Shown here one piece after another: positions 45,499-57,049 of a DNA stretch of 64,000 bases. A model generated the notes under the pieces. It was not told the origin of the DNA, did no database searches, and worked only from the letters and a program-made list of their open reading frames with translations. The stretch comes from Isoetes taiwanensis. Lineage: Eukaryota; Streptophyta; Lycopodiopsida; Isoetales; Isoetaceae. Within the stretch, counting starts at the first letter, position 1, and each line of letters opens with the position of its first letter. The stretch covers positions 4,214,847 through 4,278,846 of the forward strand of contig JAJEKV010000038.1 in NCBI GenBank assembly GCA_021234155.1, written 5' to 3'. A program made the translations under genes and the position numbers.

Positions 45499-46326
45499 CT
45501 AAGCATAAGAGTGCACATCCAAATACTCCTCAAAGATCAATCGCCTCTTGCGAGGGGCAAGTGAAGAGCAATGATACGACTTTACAATGTAACCTTGAGC
45601 TTCTTGGAGAACACGATTATCTGCCACATCCAGACCTTTGAAGATTACCAATCTTCGTCTTTTCCAAATAGTCCAAAGCAACCATCCTGGCCGCTAGATG
45701 AAAAGCCCGGCCTTGTAACTCTGTCCGTGTACTTGGGTAAATTGCCAAAAGCGGTTGTTGACTTGTTAGTGAAACCCGAAAAAGGGAAAACAAACAGTCC
45801 CATATAATTGCCTAAGGTGTTCACACATGAAAAAGCAATGCTCAATGGTCTCAGATCCACGCTTGCATATTGGACACTGATTTGATATTCTAGGGTTAAA
45901 CTTATGGACAAGCACATTAACCCGCAGACACCTATGAAGAATCTGCCACCAAAGAACTGCCACTTTAGGATGAAGTAGCTTGTCCCATGCCCAAGACCAC
46001 ACCTTCTGCCATTGAAGAGGAGGAAGTTGAAGAGACCACTTATTAGACGGAGGAAGAATATCAGTATCAAGCAACAATCGATACATAGAGTTCACAAGTT
46101 TGCACTCCTTAATTTCTTCATGACAAACCCATACCAAAATATCTTCTTGGTGTGGCAGAATAGGCTGTAGAAAATCAGCAACTTTTTGCCAAAGAACTCT
46201 ATCCCATCGCCCCAATAGAAACTTTAACTGAAAAGCCTCCCATGTCAGCAACTGGCCTGAGTCATACCATGCTGCAATAGTTAAGATTCCAGCACTTTTC
46301 CAACGTCTTTGAGTCAATGGGTGCAC
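45499..46326 (-). pseudogene. LINE C ORF2 C-terminus with zf-RVT domain
   Basis: The frame 45766-46326 contains KVWSWAWDKLLHPKVAVLWW, then a Cys/His cluster (CPICKRGSETIEHCFFMC), which is the zf-RVT zinc-binding domain found at the C-terminus of plant L1 reverse transcriptases. The frame 45499-45681 holds a final IWKRRR block after a frame shift. Confidence 0.75.
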
Positions 46327-47099
46327 TCAAAAGCAAAGTGGTTGATTGTCTACCGGAGGGATCCACCAACAAGGTGCGATCAAACTGCACACAAGCGGTT
46401 GGACTGATGTGAAATAAAGTTTTGATTGGTGCCGTGAATCTAACAATCCCTTTAAGAATGGAGAAGCATTATGATAAGGCCGCAACTCATAAAATAAACT
46501 CCATGGAAGAACAGGTTTGAGTGTGACTTTACCAAAAGGGATACTGAGGTAAGAGCCGTGCAATAAGCCGTAACCGTGAGAATCATCCTTACCTACGAGA
46601 AGCCGCCAAATGAATTTTGAGATCATAACCTTACTCGCAAATGGAAATCTGTCATGCCCAAACCTCCAAAGCGGACTTAGGTTTTATACACTTAGACCAT
46701 GCAACCTTCACCACTACCCTCGCTTCATTTCCACCCCGGATAAAGTTTCTAACAACACCCACAATCTCCCCGAAACTTTGAGTGGGAAGCAAGAATGGCG
46801 AAGCCATATAGACATGTGTGTTGCTTAAGACATGCTTAGCAATCTGTTACCCTTCCGGGCATAGATAGCTTAGCCAGATCCCACCAAAAAGGTGCCTCCG
46901 CAACCCCTCGATTATAACATCCCAAGCATCGGTTGAAACATGAATACCTTTGGGATACCAAGAAGCTTGGTTGCCTTCCCATGAGGCAACACCTTCGTGG
47001 GTAAGCAAGAATACATGGTGGGACTTCATCATCTAGAGTCCACAAAGCGTAACACTTTTTGCCAACCGACCAAAACTCCAGGAGGCTAAGGAAAATGTG

Positions 47100-47523
47100 T
47101 CAAGCGTAAGCTTTGCATTTGGAGATTATCGCCCGGCAAAAATAGAAAGGTATCATCGTGATATTGATTAATAATTTCTTGAGAGCCATTTTCCATAGGA
47201 AGACCCCGATCACATCATCCTCAAAGAACACTAGAAAATAATTGTGAAAGCACCTCTCGCCACTATTGTAAAAGCAATGGAGCCAAGGGGCAACCTTGAC
47301 TAACTCCTCTACCAACAGGAAAGACAACAGAGGGCTCTCCCCGGAAGAGTATGTAGATCTTTTTGAAGTACGCAACTTCATGACATCTCTTGTGAATGGG
47401 ATACCAAACCCTAAAGCCAATAAACACTTCTCTAAAAACCCCAATCCACTTTGTCATATGCCTTGGCAAAGTCAAGTTTGAGATACACAATACACGATGG
47501 GCCTTTAGCCTTGCCCAATACAT
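47100..47523 (-). pseudogene. LINE C ORF2 reverse transcriptase fragment
   Basis: Minus-strand frames show the block LDFAKAYDKV (near 47460-47490), continuing as WGFLEKCLLALGF, and RGVSQGCPLAPLL further on. These are the first metal-binding block and the QG.PL.P block of plant L1 RT. They alternate between frames, so the enzyme is broken here. The stretch between 46327 and 47100 contains only short shifted pieces. Confidence 0.7.
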
Positions 47524-48030
47524 ACCTTCATAGGCCGCTGCAACATTATCAAGAATACACCTTTCAGCAAGAACCCGGTTTGGGTGGACTAAATTGACTC
47601 AAAGAAGAACAACACACAACTTCTCGCCAGAGCTTTGCATAAAAATCTTATACACCTTTGTAGAAAGCAATGTTATAGGACGCCGTAATCCGAAATGGTC
47701 TTGGGCTCTTTACACTTGGGAATGGGAAATAGCACCTGTGTTAAGAATTTTGTCCAAACTTGTATCTTCTAAATTCACAAAATGCATTACATATATCATC
47801 TCCAATCCACTCCCAATATTCTTGAAAAAATTCTACCGAAAAAACAAGACACGGACATTTTCCTTTCTCCAATAGGTGAGCATTTGCGCCTAGATCGACT
47901 CTAGTGATATTTGTCTCTAAAATTGAACGTTGCTTTGCTTTGAAACAATAGAATGCACTTTAGTTAACATGGTGATTGCATGTCCTCCCCGAAATGGTAG
48001 CGATGTCGAGCAAAGAATACCGCAAAATGA

Positions 48031-49330
48031 TTATGTAGGTCTTTGCTTTAGGTGCACCGGATCGTAAAACCTCCCGAGCCATCCGGGAGTGAGAGAGTTA
48101 ATAGAAGTAGCCATCCTCCTCCGTTTTGCCGCCCTAAAAAAGAAATGAGAACACCTATCACCAGACTTAAACCATTGCAAACCAGCCTTCAACTTCGCTC
48201 CAGTAACCTGCGTAGTCTCAATATCTTTAATTTCTTGTAAGATCTGTTTCTCTCTAATGCCAGAAGAAGGAATGTGAGCTCTGCATATTTGTAACTCCTG
48301 ATATAAGGCTGTCAAATGACCTCTGGCCTCAACCACTTTACGATGACCCCATTCCTTAGCAAAGGATTTGACCGCCGCCATGGCAGCTACAACCCCTGAC
48401 ATCCCCCTGAATGAAGCGAATGCCTGTGACCACGCATCTTTACAGCCTATTTTAAACTCTTCGTTCTTCAGGTAACTGGTATTGAGCTTGAAAAATGTTT
48501 TAGTGGGCCTTCTATTATTTGCCAGCGCAGAAGAAAACCATTGTGGGTTATGATCTGAAATGGAACTATCCAATAGATTAGTCCTGTGAAAAGGAAGTAC
48601 CAAGCCAGCAGCAATAACATTATAATAGCCACGATCATGGCGAGCATAGGCTCTACCATAACCCGTCCAACCATTACACCATGTGTATGACTGATCCCCA
48701 TCAATTTCTGCCCATCCACACTCCAGCAGGAAACGTCGCCACTGTTCCCTCTCAAATCCTTGGATTACTTGTGATCCCCGACCACATCTATCAACCGCTT
48801 CTACCATATTAAAGTCACCAACCATAAACCAAACAACATTACTTCCAAGTCTAAGCACCTTACTCCTCAAAGAAGCCCATAAAGAACCCCTTTGACCCGG
48901 TTGATTATGAGCATAAACATTTACAATACCCGTTTCGACCCTTTATCCCGCCATTTAACAATAATCCAATGACCAAACTTATCATCCGAGTAAATGTCAC
49001 ATCAATAGAAGACCTCCAAGCAGTGAGAACCCCAGCTTTAGATGAGTCAGCTGCCGCCACCAAAACATTGTACTCACGACCTAGAATGGAAGCCAGCTTG
49101 TGTACATCACCTCTTCGACACTTGTGTTCTTGAAGGCAACAAAAATCCATAGGAAATTTAGATAAATAAAGGGACAATCTGCTTCTTTTACTGGGGGAAG
49201 AAGCAATGCCCCGAACATTCCATGACACAATATTCATAGTACTGAGTTGGGATGTTCCACTTCCATACTCACTATCTGCAAGAATAAAATTCAAGAATGT
49301 TGTTTGTAATGCAAAGAGTATAAACAAGTG
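48031..49330 (-). pseudogene. LINE C ORF2 endonuclease and linker
   Basis: The upstream frame (48905-49339) carries MNIVSWNVRGIASSPSKRSR and FCCLQEHK, the N-terminal EEP-endonuclease blocks. After a frame shift the 48031-48870 frame gives WFMVGDFNMVE, then GDQSYTWCNG, then SISDHNP, which are the GDFN and SDH motifs. It ends with WFKSGDRCSHFFFRAAKRRR, the standard linker of plant L1 elements before RT. The open frame runs slightly past the element edge at 49285 only by chance. Confidence 0.8.
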
Positions 49331-50080
49331 TCGGTCCATAACTTAAATACCATACCTCAAGTCTGGTGCACCCTTTTAATATATGTTCAATGTCTATACT
49401 TCAGGAAAGCCATTCAGAATTCAGAGTATTTACCGTACATTGTTCTGCAAGCAGCTCTAGTGCTATGCCTTTATAATCAAAAGAAACAGTAAACATCTCT
49501 TCCGCAAACTTAGATTCAAACATTAGTCTATTTTATAGAATTCATCAGATGCATTGAGCAGTCTATTCCAAAGAACATGTAGAAAACAAATGAATATATG
49601 TAAATGTGCGGCCATAAATTGCAGTCCAAGGACACCTTTACAGCACCTGAGCTAGCAATGACATGAACAAGGCAAAAAATAATAGGTTAGGGACTGTCAA
49701 ATGAGCATATCAATAATTTTAGACTCCCTTACACTCCAAACTAGGGTTAAAATATTGTCAGATGCTAAGCAGAGTTTTTAAGACTTACATTGTCAAATGC
49801 CACATCAAAGTTTTAGTGGCTTTGCTTCCTCTGCACATAGAGACATTGACAACAAGCAAACAATCACAACAAATCCAATATTAAAGCTTTAACAAATTTA
49901 CCTTCTTCTTCTTAATCCTATCTCGCCACATTGGCTTGACTGTATCCTCATGTGCCATTCAAATGATGTTCTGTTGCAGTTAAGAAATCTGGCCCGATTG
50001 AGCTGCATTCTTATTTTTATGCTAAATGCGGATATTAAACCCGGAGTTAAACCCTGTGTTAAACTACCAAGGCCTTGGCT
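49300..50080. other. Spacer between LINE C and the gypsy element
   Basis: No gene or repeat was recognised. Immediately after the LINE C target-site duplication the sequence is ordinary AT-rich DNA. Confidence 0.35.
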
Positions 50081-52229
50081 TGTTACGAACCAAAATTTTA
50101 GTACCAAAAATTTCGATTTGTATTCACATCAAACCATCAGAGTACACAGAACAAGTACTGCCTCCCACGAGGCTATATACATGAAAACCACGTATACAGA
50201 TAACAAGACGACAACACAAGATAACTAAATGCACACGTACGCCCCGCCAGCTATCAAACAGCATGCACAAGCTTCTACGTGTTAGTAACATGCATAAGAG
50301 TTATCCAGTATGTCAACGCGAAGCAATGACTGACGGACTGCAAGAACACACATATGGAATCCACCACACGCACCATAGCATCTGCCAAGCAGACACACCC
50401 CGCCAGACACACCCCACCATATCTAGACAGTACATCGTCTAGAATCCCCGCGCTGGTGGATCCAGTGTAAGGGAAGACTGCAAGCAACATAAGAACTTAG
50501 AACACTAGGCTGTTGACTATGTCTATCACCGTCCTATACCGGCGATAGATTTCATCTCACAAGTATCAGAAGTTCCTACAAGATAGAACATATTTGTCTA
50601 ATCATGTGCTTGCATACACACTCCCTTATGATAAGCATTCCGTGTTTATCTACTCTGCACGGATGCTCCTATAAAGCTCACGATCATAAATCGTATATGC
50701 AGAGTATAACGAGACGCCCTTATAGCGCCAGACTATTGACGTTTACTTAGTAAGCATCCATCTCACTAGCAATAAGAGGTCTCCCAAGGGAACAAGCCTA
50801 CACTTATTTCAATACACAGGAGAAGAGATTAGAAGAAAGAGGCCAAGGACAGCACCCTCTGGTTGCTACTGCAACCTGCTGTCCCAAACACTGGATAAGA
50901 TACCCAGGCTTATCTCAGCTTACACTACAGAGCTTTCAGAGAGGAGGGAGTCAACCCCGGGGGATTCACCTCTATTATAGGTATATATGCCATGTGCGTT
51001 CCTTAGGTTGCCAAAAAACCCATTGTATACGACAGTTCCATATGAAAAACCCTTTGTATACTACTACATTATTTGTAAAAGAATACAGCCCATATCATAT
51101 AATTACTTGCCCAAAACACTTTTACTTGACAACCCCTTCTATACATATACGATATCTCTATTATTTTATATATGTAATGTAATATATATTATCATAGTCA
51201 TATCATATTATCACAGAATCCCCAACAGTAGAAGGTCACCAAAAATGACGGACCCTTACAGTATGAATACGAATCGAACACTGGCGCCACCACAATCCCT
51301 CTGATATTCGTACGACATTCAAACTATAAAAACCTTATATTTTTCTTACGTATACGGTACCAGAGAGGCAATAAAAAAACCCATTTGGTGCACTCACATG
51401 TTTCATACCCCATAATCTAGGTGAACCCCCCGGGGAGTCAACAACTCGGGGGTATTGGTTTTAGAGTGATTCCGGTTCTATCCACAAACCTACACTCCTC
51501 ACCATGAGGCATAACAATTCTGGTAGTCCTTATATCTCCATATTCATTACCGTAGATATTGTCCAGAGGGCATGCCGGTTAGCCCAGCACAAGACTCACC
51601 AGGATAAGCTTCTCTGCGACAATACACAGTCCCGCAGGTACCAGTACCTCCTTCTACAGATTGCTACTGCTTTCTTCAATTAGTTAACTCCTTCCTTCTC
51701 CAAATCCGATTCTCTGTAGCTTTCCTTAGCCTCCAGCCTTCTGGGCTTATTGCTTGGTTCTATCTCCCAATCCGGCCTTCTCCTCCTGTACTGTGTCAAA
51801 TCCGGCCTGCTCTTTGATTTAATCTCCTGCCACCGTGGCATCATGGCAGCAGCCGGTTAAACCTGCAACCGGTTCGGCAGACCTCCGCTGCCCCAACCCG
51901 AGATCATGGCTGCAGCAGACAGCCGTAGATGGCACCACCCATTATTCCGGTGGTCACCTTTTTAAAGGCAATGGTTCTTTTAAACCATTTAAATGTTTGC
52001 CTTCTTCCATTATTACTAGCACAATAATGTCCCAAGGCAAATTGCAACTGTGTCTATTGACCCAACACATGGTTGCGCCCCTAGTCTAAAATCTACCATA
52101 CCCTAGACTAGAGAAACACATGCGACCACAATAATCATAATACCATTGCATCAGATTATTCCATTAGCCCATAACGACATGCATGTCCCAATAATTGCAA
52201 AATGGTCTAATTCATAATTGGGCATAACA
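50081..52229 (-). mobile_element. 3' LTR of a Ty3/gypsy chromovirus
   Basis: Bounded on the plus strand by TGTTACGAAC on the left and GGGCATAACA on the right, giving TGTTA...TAACA ends. The right edge is followed at about 52231-52243 by TACTCCCCCCCTG, whose complement is a good polypurine tract. Its first 420 bp and its 51535-51867 part align with the other LTR at 54786-56295. The middle is strongly diverged, contains an inverted copy of the element leader, and is interrupted by a 479-bp insertion. Confidence 0.8.
50956..51434. mobile_element. 479-bp inverted-repeat element inside the 3' LTR, 8-bp TSD
   Basis: The ends are CCCGGGGGATTCACCT and, on the other strand, CCCGGGGGGTTCACCT, with inverted similarity over about 26 bp. 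Both flanks are GAGTCAAC (50948-50955 and 51435-51442). The related leader sequence at about 54663-54772, in opposite orientation, has a single uninterrupted copy of the same site. That gives an empty-site comparison within the window. The interior is AT-rich with no transposase. An 8-bp duplication fits hAT-like elements, though the terminal bases are not the usual CAGGG, so the superfamily is open. Confidence 0.85.
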
Positions 52230-52255
52230 TTACTCCCCCCCTGGGATTCTTGTCC

Positions 52256-53713
52256 TCAAGAATCGGCTCTAGACCATTGAGCCATAACATCCGGATATTG
52301 AGTCATGAAACGACGACTCTTCCACGTCGCTTCTGAGATAGGTCTATGCTTCCATTTCACTAGAAATTCCATCTGGTCTCTTTGGCGGATCCGCACTATC
52401 CGGGAATTCAATATTCTTTCAGGGGTAGGGATTCTATCCAACTCCACCATGTGTTCCTGATAAGGCACAACATTCGCAGCTTTCCCCAGAGCTGGTCGCA
52501 ACTGGCTCACATAGAAAACTGGATGAATGTCCACATTCGGTGGAAGTTGCAACTTGAAGGCAACATCACTATATTTCAAAATTTTGTAAGGACCACTGTA
52601 TCTTGGGGAGAGCTTTGGTTTTTTTCCTGCAAGCAATGGTAATATTGCTTTTCTTTTCAGATTTTTAGGGAAGACTACGCGAAGGTACACCATCTGACCC
52701 TCATGCAGCTCGATCGGGGCTCTTGACAAATTGGCACGTGCCCTTGCCTGATCCTGGGCCTGTCTCATATGCAATTGACACAACCCAAGTGTCACATCCA
52801 TGCCTTCAAGCATACTTATAGCAGCATCAGTTTTTAGCCCATCAAAATTAAGCGATACAGGTCCTTTGGGATTTCTCCCAAACATAGCCACAAACGGACT
52901 AGTCTTGATGCTCTGTTGAAACCCATTATTGTAAGCAAACTCCACAATTGGCAAATAATCCTCCCATCTGGATTGCTGAGTAGCCACATAAGATCTCAGC
53001 ATATCCTCTAGAATCTGATTCACTCTTTCAGTTTGCCCATCCGTTTCCGGATGATCTCCACTAGAGAACTGAAGAGTGCATTTTAATGCAGAGAATAATT
53101 CGCGCCAGAAATTCCCAGTGAATTTCACATCACGATCGCTTACAATAGCTTTGGGTAATCCAAAAATAGGAAATACATGCTGCATATAAGCCTTGGCCAC
53201 TGCCAAGCCATCAGCATTCTTTTTCAGAGGTATAAAGCGTGCATACTTCGTCAACCTATCCACAATGACAAGTATCTGGGTATACTGATGCACAGTACGA
53301 GGCAATTTCACAATGAAATCCATAGAGATTTCACTCCATCTCTCCTCTGGCACAGGCAAAGGTTGCAAAAGTCCTAGAGTCTTGCCTCGACCCGCTTTAA
53401 CCCGCTGACAAGTTTCACAAACTTTTACATATTCCTGCACGTCCTCTTTCAAGCTAGACCAGTAAAACATTCTCTTGAGCAATTCATAAGTTTTCCATTC
53501 ACCCCCATGCCCAGCATAGGGTGCATCATGAAATTCGCTCAATAATTGCTTTCTCAAAGTGTCCACAACAGGAACATAAATACGTCCTTTATGATACCAG
53601 AGTCCATTCTGGATATGCCAAGCATCGGGTAACTTGGATAGATGTTGCATACTCACAATATAGGCATCCAAGTCATAACGCTTGCTTAATCTGTGACACC
53701 AAAGCAATTTCAC
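52256..53713 (-). pseudogene. Gypsy integrase with C-terminal chromodomain
   Basis: The 485-codon frame holds the zinc-binding HDAPYAGHGG ... CETC motif, then the catalytic triad blocks SMDFIVKLP, VSDRDVKF and HPETDGQTERVN. It ends after TPERILNSRIVRIR with FLVKWKHRPISEATW, the chromodomain that directs chromovirus integration to heterochromatin marks. It is in a different frame from the RT/RNase H region upstream and overlaps it by 41 bp, so a frameshift at about 53700 separates them. The integrase itself has no internal stop. Confidence 0.85.
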
Positions 53714-54660
53714 ATTGAACCATCATATTTACTTCCCGAACCCTAGAAAGAGCATCAGCAACATGATTCTTTTTCCCGGGAAGATGTTCAACATGAAAAT
53801 GAAATTGAGAAAGAAAATCCAACCATCTAACTTGCCTTGGACTTACCTCGGTCTGGCTTTGCAGGAATTTCAACGGTTCATGATCGGTATAGACCACAAA
53901 CTCACATTTATTGTGGAGATAATGTTTCCAGACTTTGAGCACATGAACCATTGCCAGTAACTCCTGCTCATAGGTGGAATAGTTCTTCTCAACAACATTG
54001 AGTTGGCGACTTTCATACGCCACTACTCTACCATCCTGCATGAGAACAACACCAATGGCATAACCACAAGCATCCGTGTAAACCTCATAAGGTTTACTCA
54101 TGTCTGGAATCAACAGAATAGGTGCTGAGGTCAGCAACCTCTTCAGAATATCCATTGCTTGCTGCTGCTTCACTGTCCATTGCCATTGGACATTAGTTTT
54201 AAACAACATAGTTAAAGCAGCTGCAATCTTGGCAAACTTCCAGACAAATCTGCGATAATAACTGGCCAATCCCAAGAAACTACGCAACTCAGATACATTC
54301 TTTGGCACAGGCCAAGACTGAATTGCCTCCGTCTTCTTGGGATCCACATCTACACCTTCAGTAGATACAATGTGGCCCAAATATTCCACCTGTGCTTTCA
54401 AAAATTCGCACTTTGACATCTTTGCGTACAACTTATGCTGTCTGAGCAGAGTTAGGACAAAACGCAAATGATTCAAATGCTCTTCTAAGGTTTTGCTATA
54501 CACCAGGATATCATCTAAGAATACTTCAACAAAAGTATCAAGACATCCTGCAAAAACCTCATTCATCATTCTGGAAAAAGTAGCAGGAGCATTCGTTAGT
54601 CCAAAAGGCATCACCAAAAATTCAAAATGACCAAAGGTGGTCCTGAAGGCAGTCTTATGA
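53673..54660 (-). pseudogene. Gypsy reverse transcriptase (C-terminal half) and RNase H
   Basis: The frame reads [20 protein letters not shown], then [10 protein letters not shown], the catalytic metal-binding box, then YLGHIVS and [11 protein letters not shown] of the RT connection. The RNase H part has [27 protein letters not shown] and [12 protein letters not shown]. The first RT metal-binding block is lost with the deleted 5' half, so the enzyme cannot work despite the intact LDD box. Confidence 0.85.
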
Positions 54661-54772
54661 ACATCCGACTACTAGAATTGTTATGCCATGGTGAGTAATG
54701 TAGGTTTGTGGATAGAACCGGAATCACTCGAAAACCAATACCCCCGAGTTGTTGACTCCCTCCTCTCTGAAA

Positions 54773-54784
54773 GCTCTGATACCA
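54773..54784 (-). promoter_or_regulatory. Primer-binding site of the gypsy element
   Basis: The plus strand reads GCTCTGATACCA, the complement of TGGTATCAGAGC. It lies one base from the 5' LTR edge at 54786 and matches initiator Met-tRNA. It fixes the element orientation as minus. Confidence 0.85.
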
Positions 54785-54785
54785 C

Positions 54786-56295
54786 TGTTACGAACCAAAA
54801 TTTTAGTACCAAAAATTTCGATTTGTATTCACATCAAACCATCAGAGTACACAGAACAAGTACTGCCTCCCACGAGGCTATATACATGCAAACCACGTAT
54901 ACAGATAACAAGATGACAACACAAGATAACTAAATGCACACGTACGCTCCGCCAGCTATCAAACAGCCTGCACAAGCTTCCACGTGTTAGTAACATGCAT
55001 AAGAGTTATCTGGTAATGTCAACATGAAGCAACGACTGACGGACTGCAAGTACACACATATGGAATCCACCACATGCACCATAGCATCTGCCAAACAGAC
55101 ACACCCCACCATATGTGGACAGTACGTCGTCTAGAACCCCCGAGCTGGTGGATCCAGTGTAAGGAAGAAACTGCAGGCATTATAGGGACGCAGGCTACTC
55201 GACTGTTGGTTCCGCATGCCACTGTTCCATACCAGCGACAAGCTTTACCTCACAAGTGCCTCTCATTCTTATCTAGACAAGCCACGCTCATCTATAATTA
55301 TGCCATGCACAAAACTCCCTTGGGTAGCACCTACTGTGCTCACCCCAGTATCAATAAGATACTGCAACCGTGGAGCATAACTCCACAATGGATACTCTGC
55401 TTTCACTGGGTTGTCGACAGGTGATATTGTCCCATATCAATACCATTAACCTACCTCGCCAGCACTCACAAGTACCCATTGGAATAAGCAAAGCTCATTC
55501 TCATAGAAAGAATGGCTTATTATGAAGCCCAGCCTTGTAGCAGCTTGTTTTTAAGTACTTACCATAATCCACAACCATGGCTACGCTCAGCACGACCTAG
55601 TGCATCGAAACCATAGCTTGATAATCAGCTTAAGCTTATTCTACAAGGTTTCATAAGGAGGATTCAGGAAAGGCTTCATAAGATGACAAGCCCTCTATTG
55701 TGTCCGGCGGTCTTCCTGCAAGGACTATATAAGACTTTGAGTTTTCCCCAAATACTTATTCAAGTCTTACTGTTACACAGCAGGCCACTAGGATGGCTCT
55801 GCCATCTCCGGAACTTAGCCAATTAATGGCTTACCAATAAAGCGAAGTTCCTTGACCACCAACAAGGGCTTTGGCACCTCTCACGAAGTAGTCCAGCTTA
55901 TCCCCTGAATCCGGCTTCTGGCTCCTTCCTTCTTTCTTTCCTGTAACAGCTCCGGCCTCCATATTCATTACCGCAGATATTGCCCAGAGGGCATGCCGGT
56001 TAGCCCAGCACAAGACTCACCAGGATAAGCTTCTCTGCTGCAATACACAGTCCTGCAGGTACCAATACCTCCTTCTACAGACTGCTTTCTTCAATTAGTT
56101 AACCCCTTCCTTCTCCAAATCCGATTCTCTGTAGCTTTCCTTAGCCTCCAGCCTTCCGGGCTTATTACTTGGTTCTATCTCCCAATCCGGCCTTCTCCTC
56201 CTGTACTGTGTCAAATCCGGCCTGCTCTTTGATTTAATCTCCTGCCACCGTGGCAAGGCCATGTGGCATCATGGCAGCAGCCGGTTAAACCTGCA
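54786..56295 (-). mobile_element. 5' LTR of the gypsy element, truncated
   Basis: It begins on the plus strand with TGTTACGAACCAAAATTTTA, identical to the start of the other LTR. Similarity resumes at its right end from TCCATATTCATTACC to AAACCTGCA. It stops at 56295, about 360 bp short of the end expected from the 3' LTR, so the outer edge is deleted or replaced. The middle (55200-55960) is a different version from that in the 3' LTR. An extra 13 bp (AAGGCCATGTGGC) near 56260 is a small local duplication. Confidence 0.75.
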
Positions 56296-57049
56296 TAAAA
56301 TAATGCATGAAAAATTACTGTGATGCTTTGATATCTAAATTTGGCTAGCTTTGTGCCATAGCTTTATGTATGATGCCTAGAGTGGTAATCTGCTACATTC
56401 TAAAAAAGTATTTAATGATAAATATTACATTCTAAAAAAGTGTCTATTGATAAAAACAGCTGGCTCTGAAATTTTGTAGTACTAAAAGATGCATGACCAG
56501 CGATTAAAGTCAGAAGGGCATGAGCATGTTACTAAGTCATGAACATGTTTCAGTTAAAGATCACAGAGAAGATATGCCATCTTGGATTAGCTCGGTCCAT
56601 GTATGGGATGATAAGACTATGGAGGGATTGACCGATATAGTTTGGAAAGCTAGTAAGGTTGTTGCCTGGGCTAGCTTGTTCAGGGTTTTTTTTCCTTAAA
56701 CGTGCACCCCCGAGGTTGTGAATAATGACGGAGATGTACAAGGTGGGACTTGCCCGACAACAGTTGGACCCATGGTAGATAGAGGCTACAAGGGGCCATA
56801 GTGAGCTACATCTAATAGTCTGAGGCTGCATGTGGGTGAGTATGGGTCCGACACCTCCTGGGTCATGCGTCGCCTTAGTGGGGTTCAATCGAGTACGAAC
56901 GACGAGAAACCATCATTCTCTAGCTGCTTGATTTTGGTCTGATGCCTATCGGATGGAATAAGTGATCTTATCCTACTTGGAGAAATGCAACTCCACAGTA
57001 GTCTTGTGAGATCACATCTCCAACAGCTACCACTGAAGCCTAATGCTCT
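56296..57049. other. Spacer with an unrecognised repeat-like part
   Basis: At 56402-56445 the block ACATTCTAAAAAAGT occurs twice. A minus-strand frame at 56550-56888 is open for 112 codons without a motif. No element boundary was seen. Confidence 0.3.

Larger units (their letters stand above)
45372..49285 (-). mobile_element. L1-clade LINE with target-site duplication and poly(A) (LINE C)
   Basis: A 3.9-kb minus-strand insertion. Its poly(A) tail appears as a T-run of about 15 bases at 45372-45386. The flanks share AAAATTCAAGAATG (left 45358-45371, right 49286-49299), the footprint of target-primed insertion. Inside are an endonuclease, an RT and a zf-RVT C-terminal region of the plant L1 type. 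ORF1 is absent, so the copy is 5'-truncated. Frames are broken in several places, so it is inactive. Confidence 0.88.
52230..54785 (-). mobile_element. Internal region of the gypsy chromovirus, gag-protease-RT start deleted
   Basis: Only 2.56 kb lies between the LTRs. The order on the minus strand is primer-binding site, leader, then directly the middle of the RT, then RNase H, integrase and chromodomain. Gag, protease and the N-terminal half of RT are missing. The deletion joint is near 54660-54670, where the leader (ending GCATAACAATTCTAGTAGTC in element sense) runs into an RT frame beginning [17 protein letters not shown] complete chromovirus internal region is about 4.5-5 kb. Confidence 0.85.
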
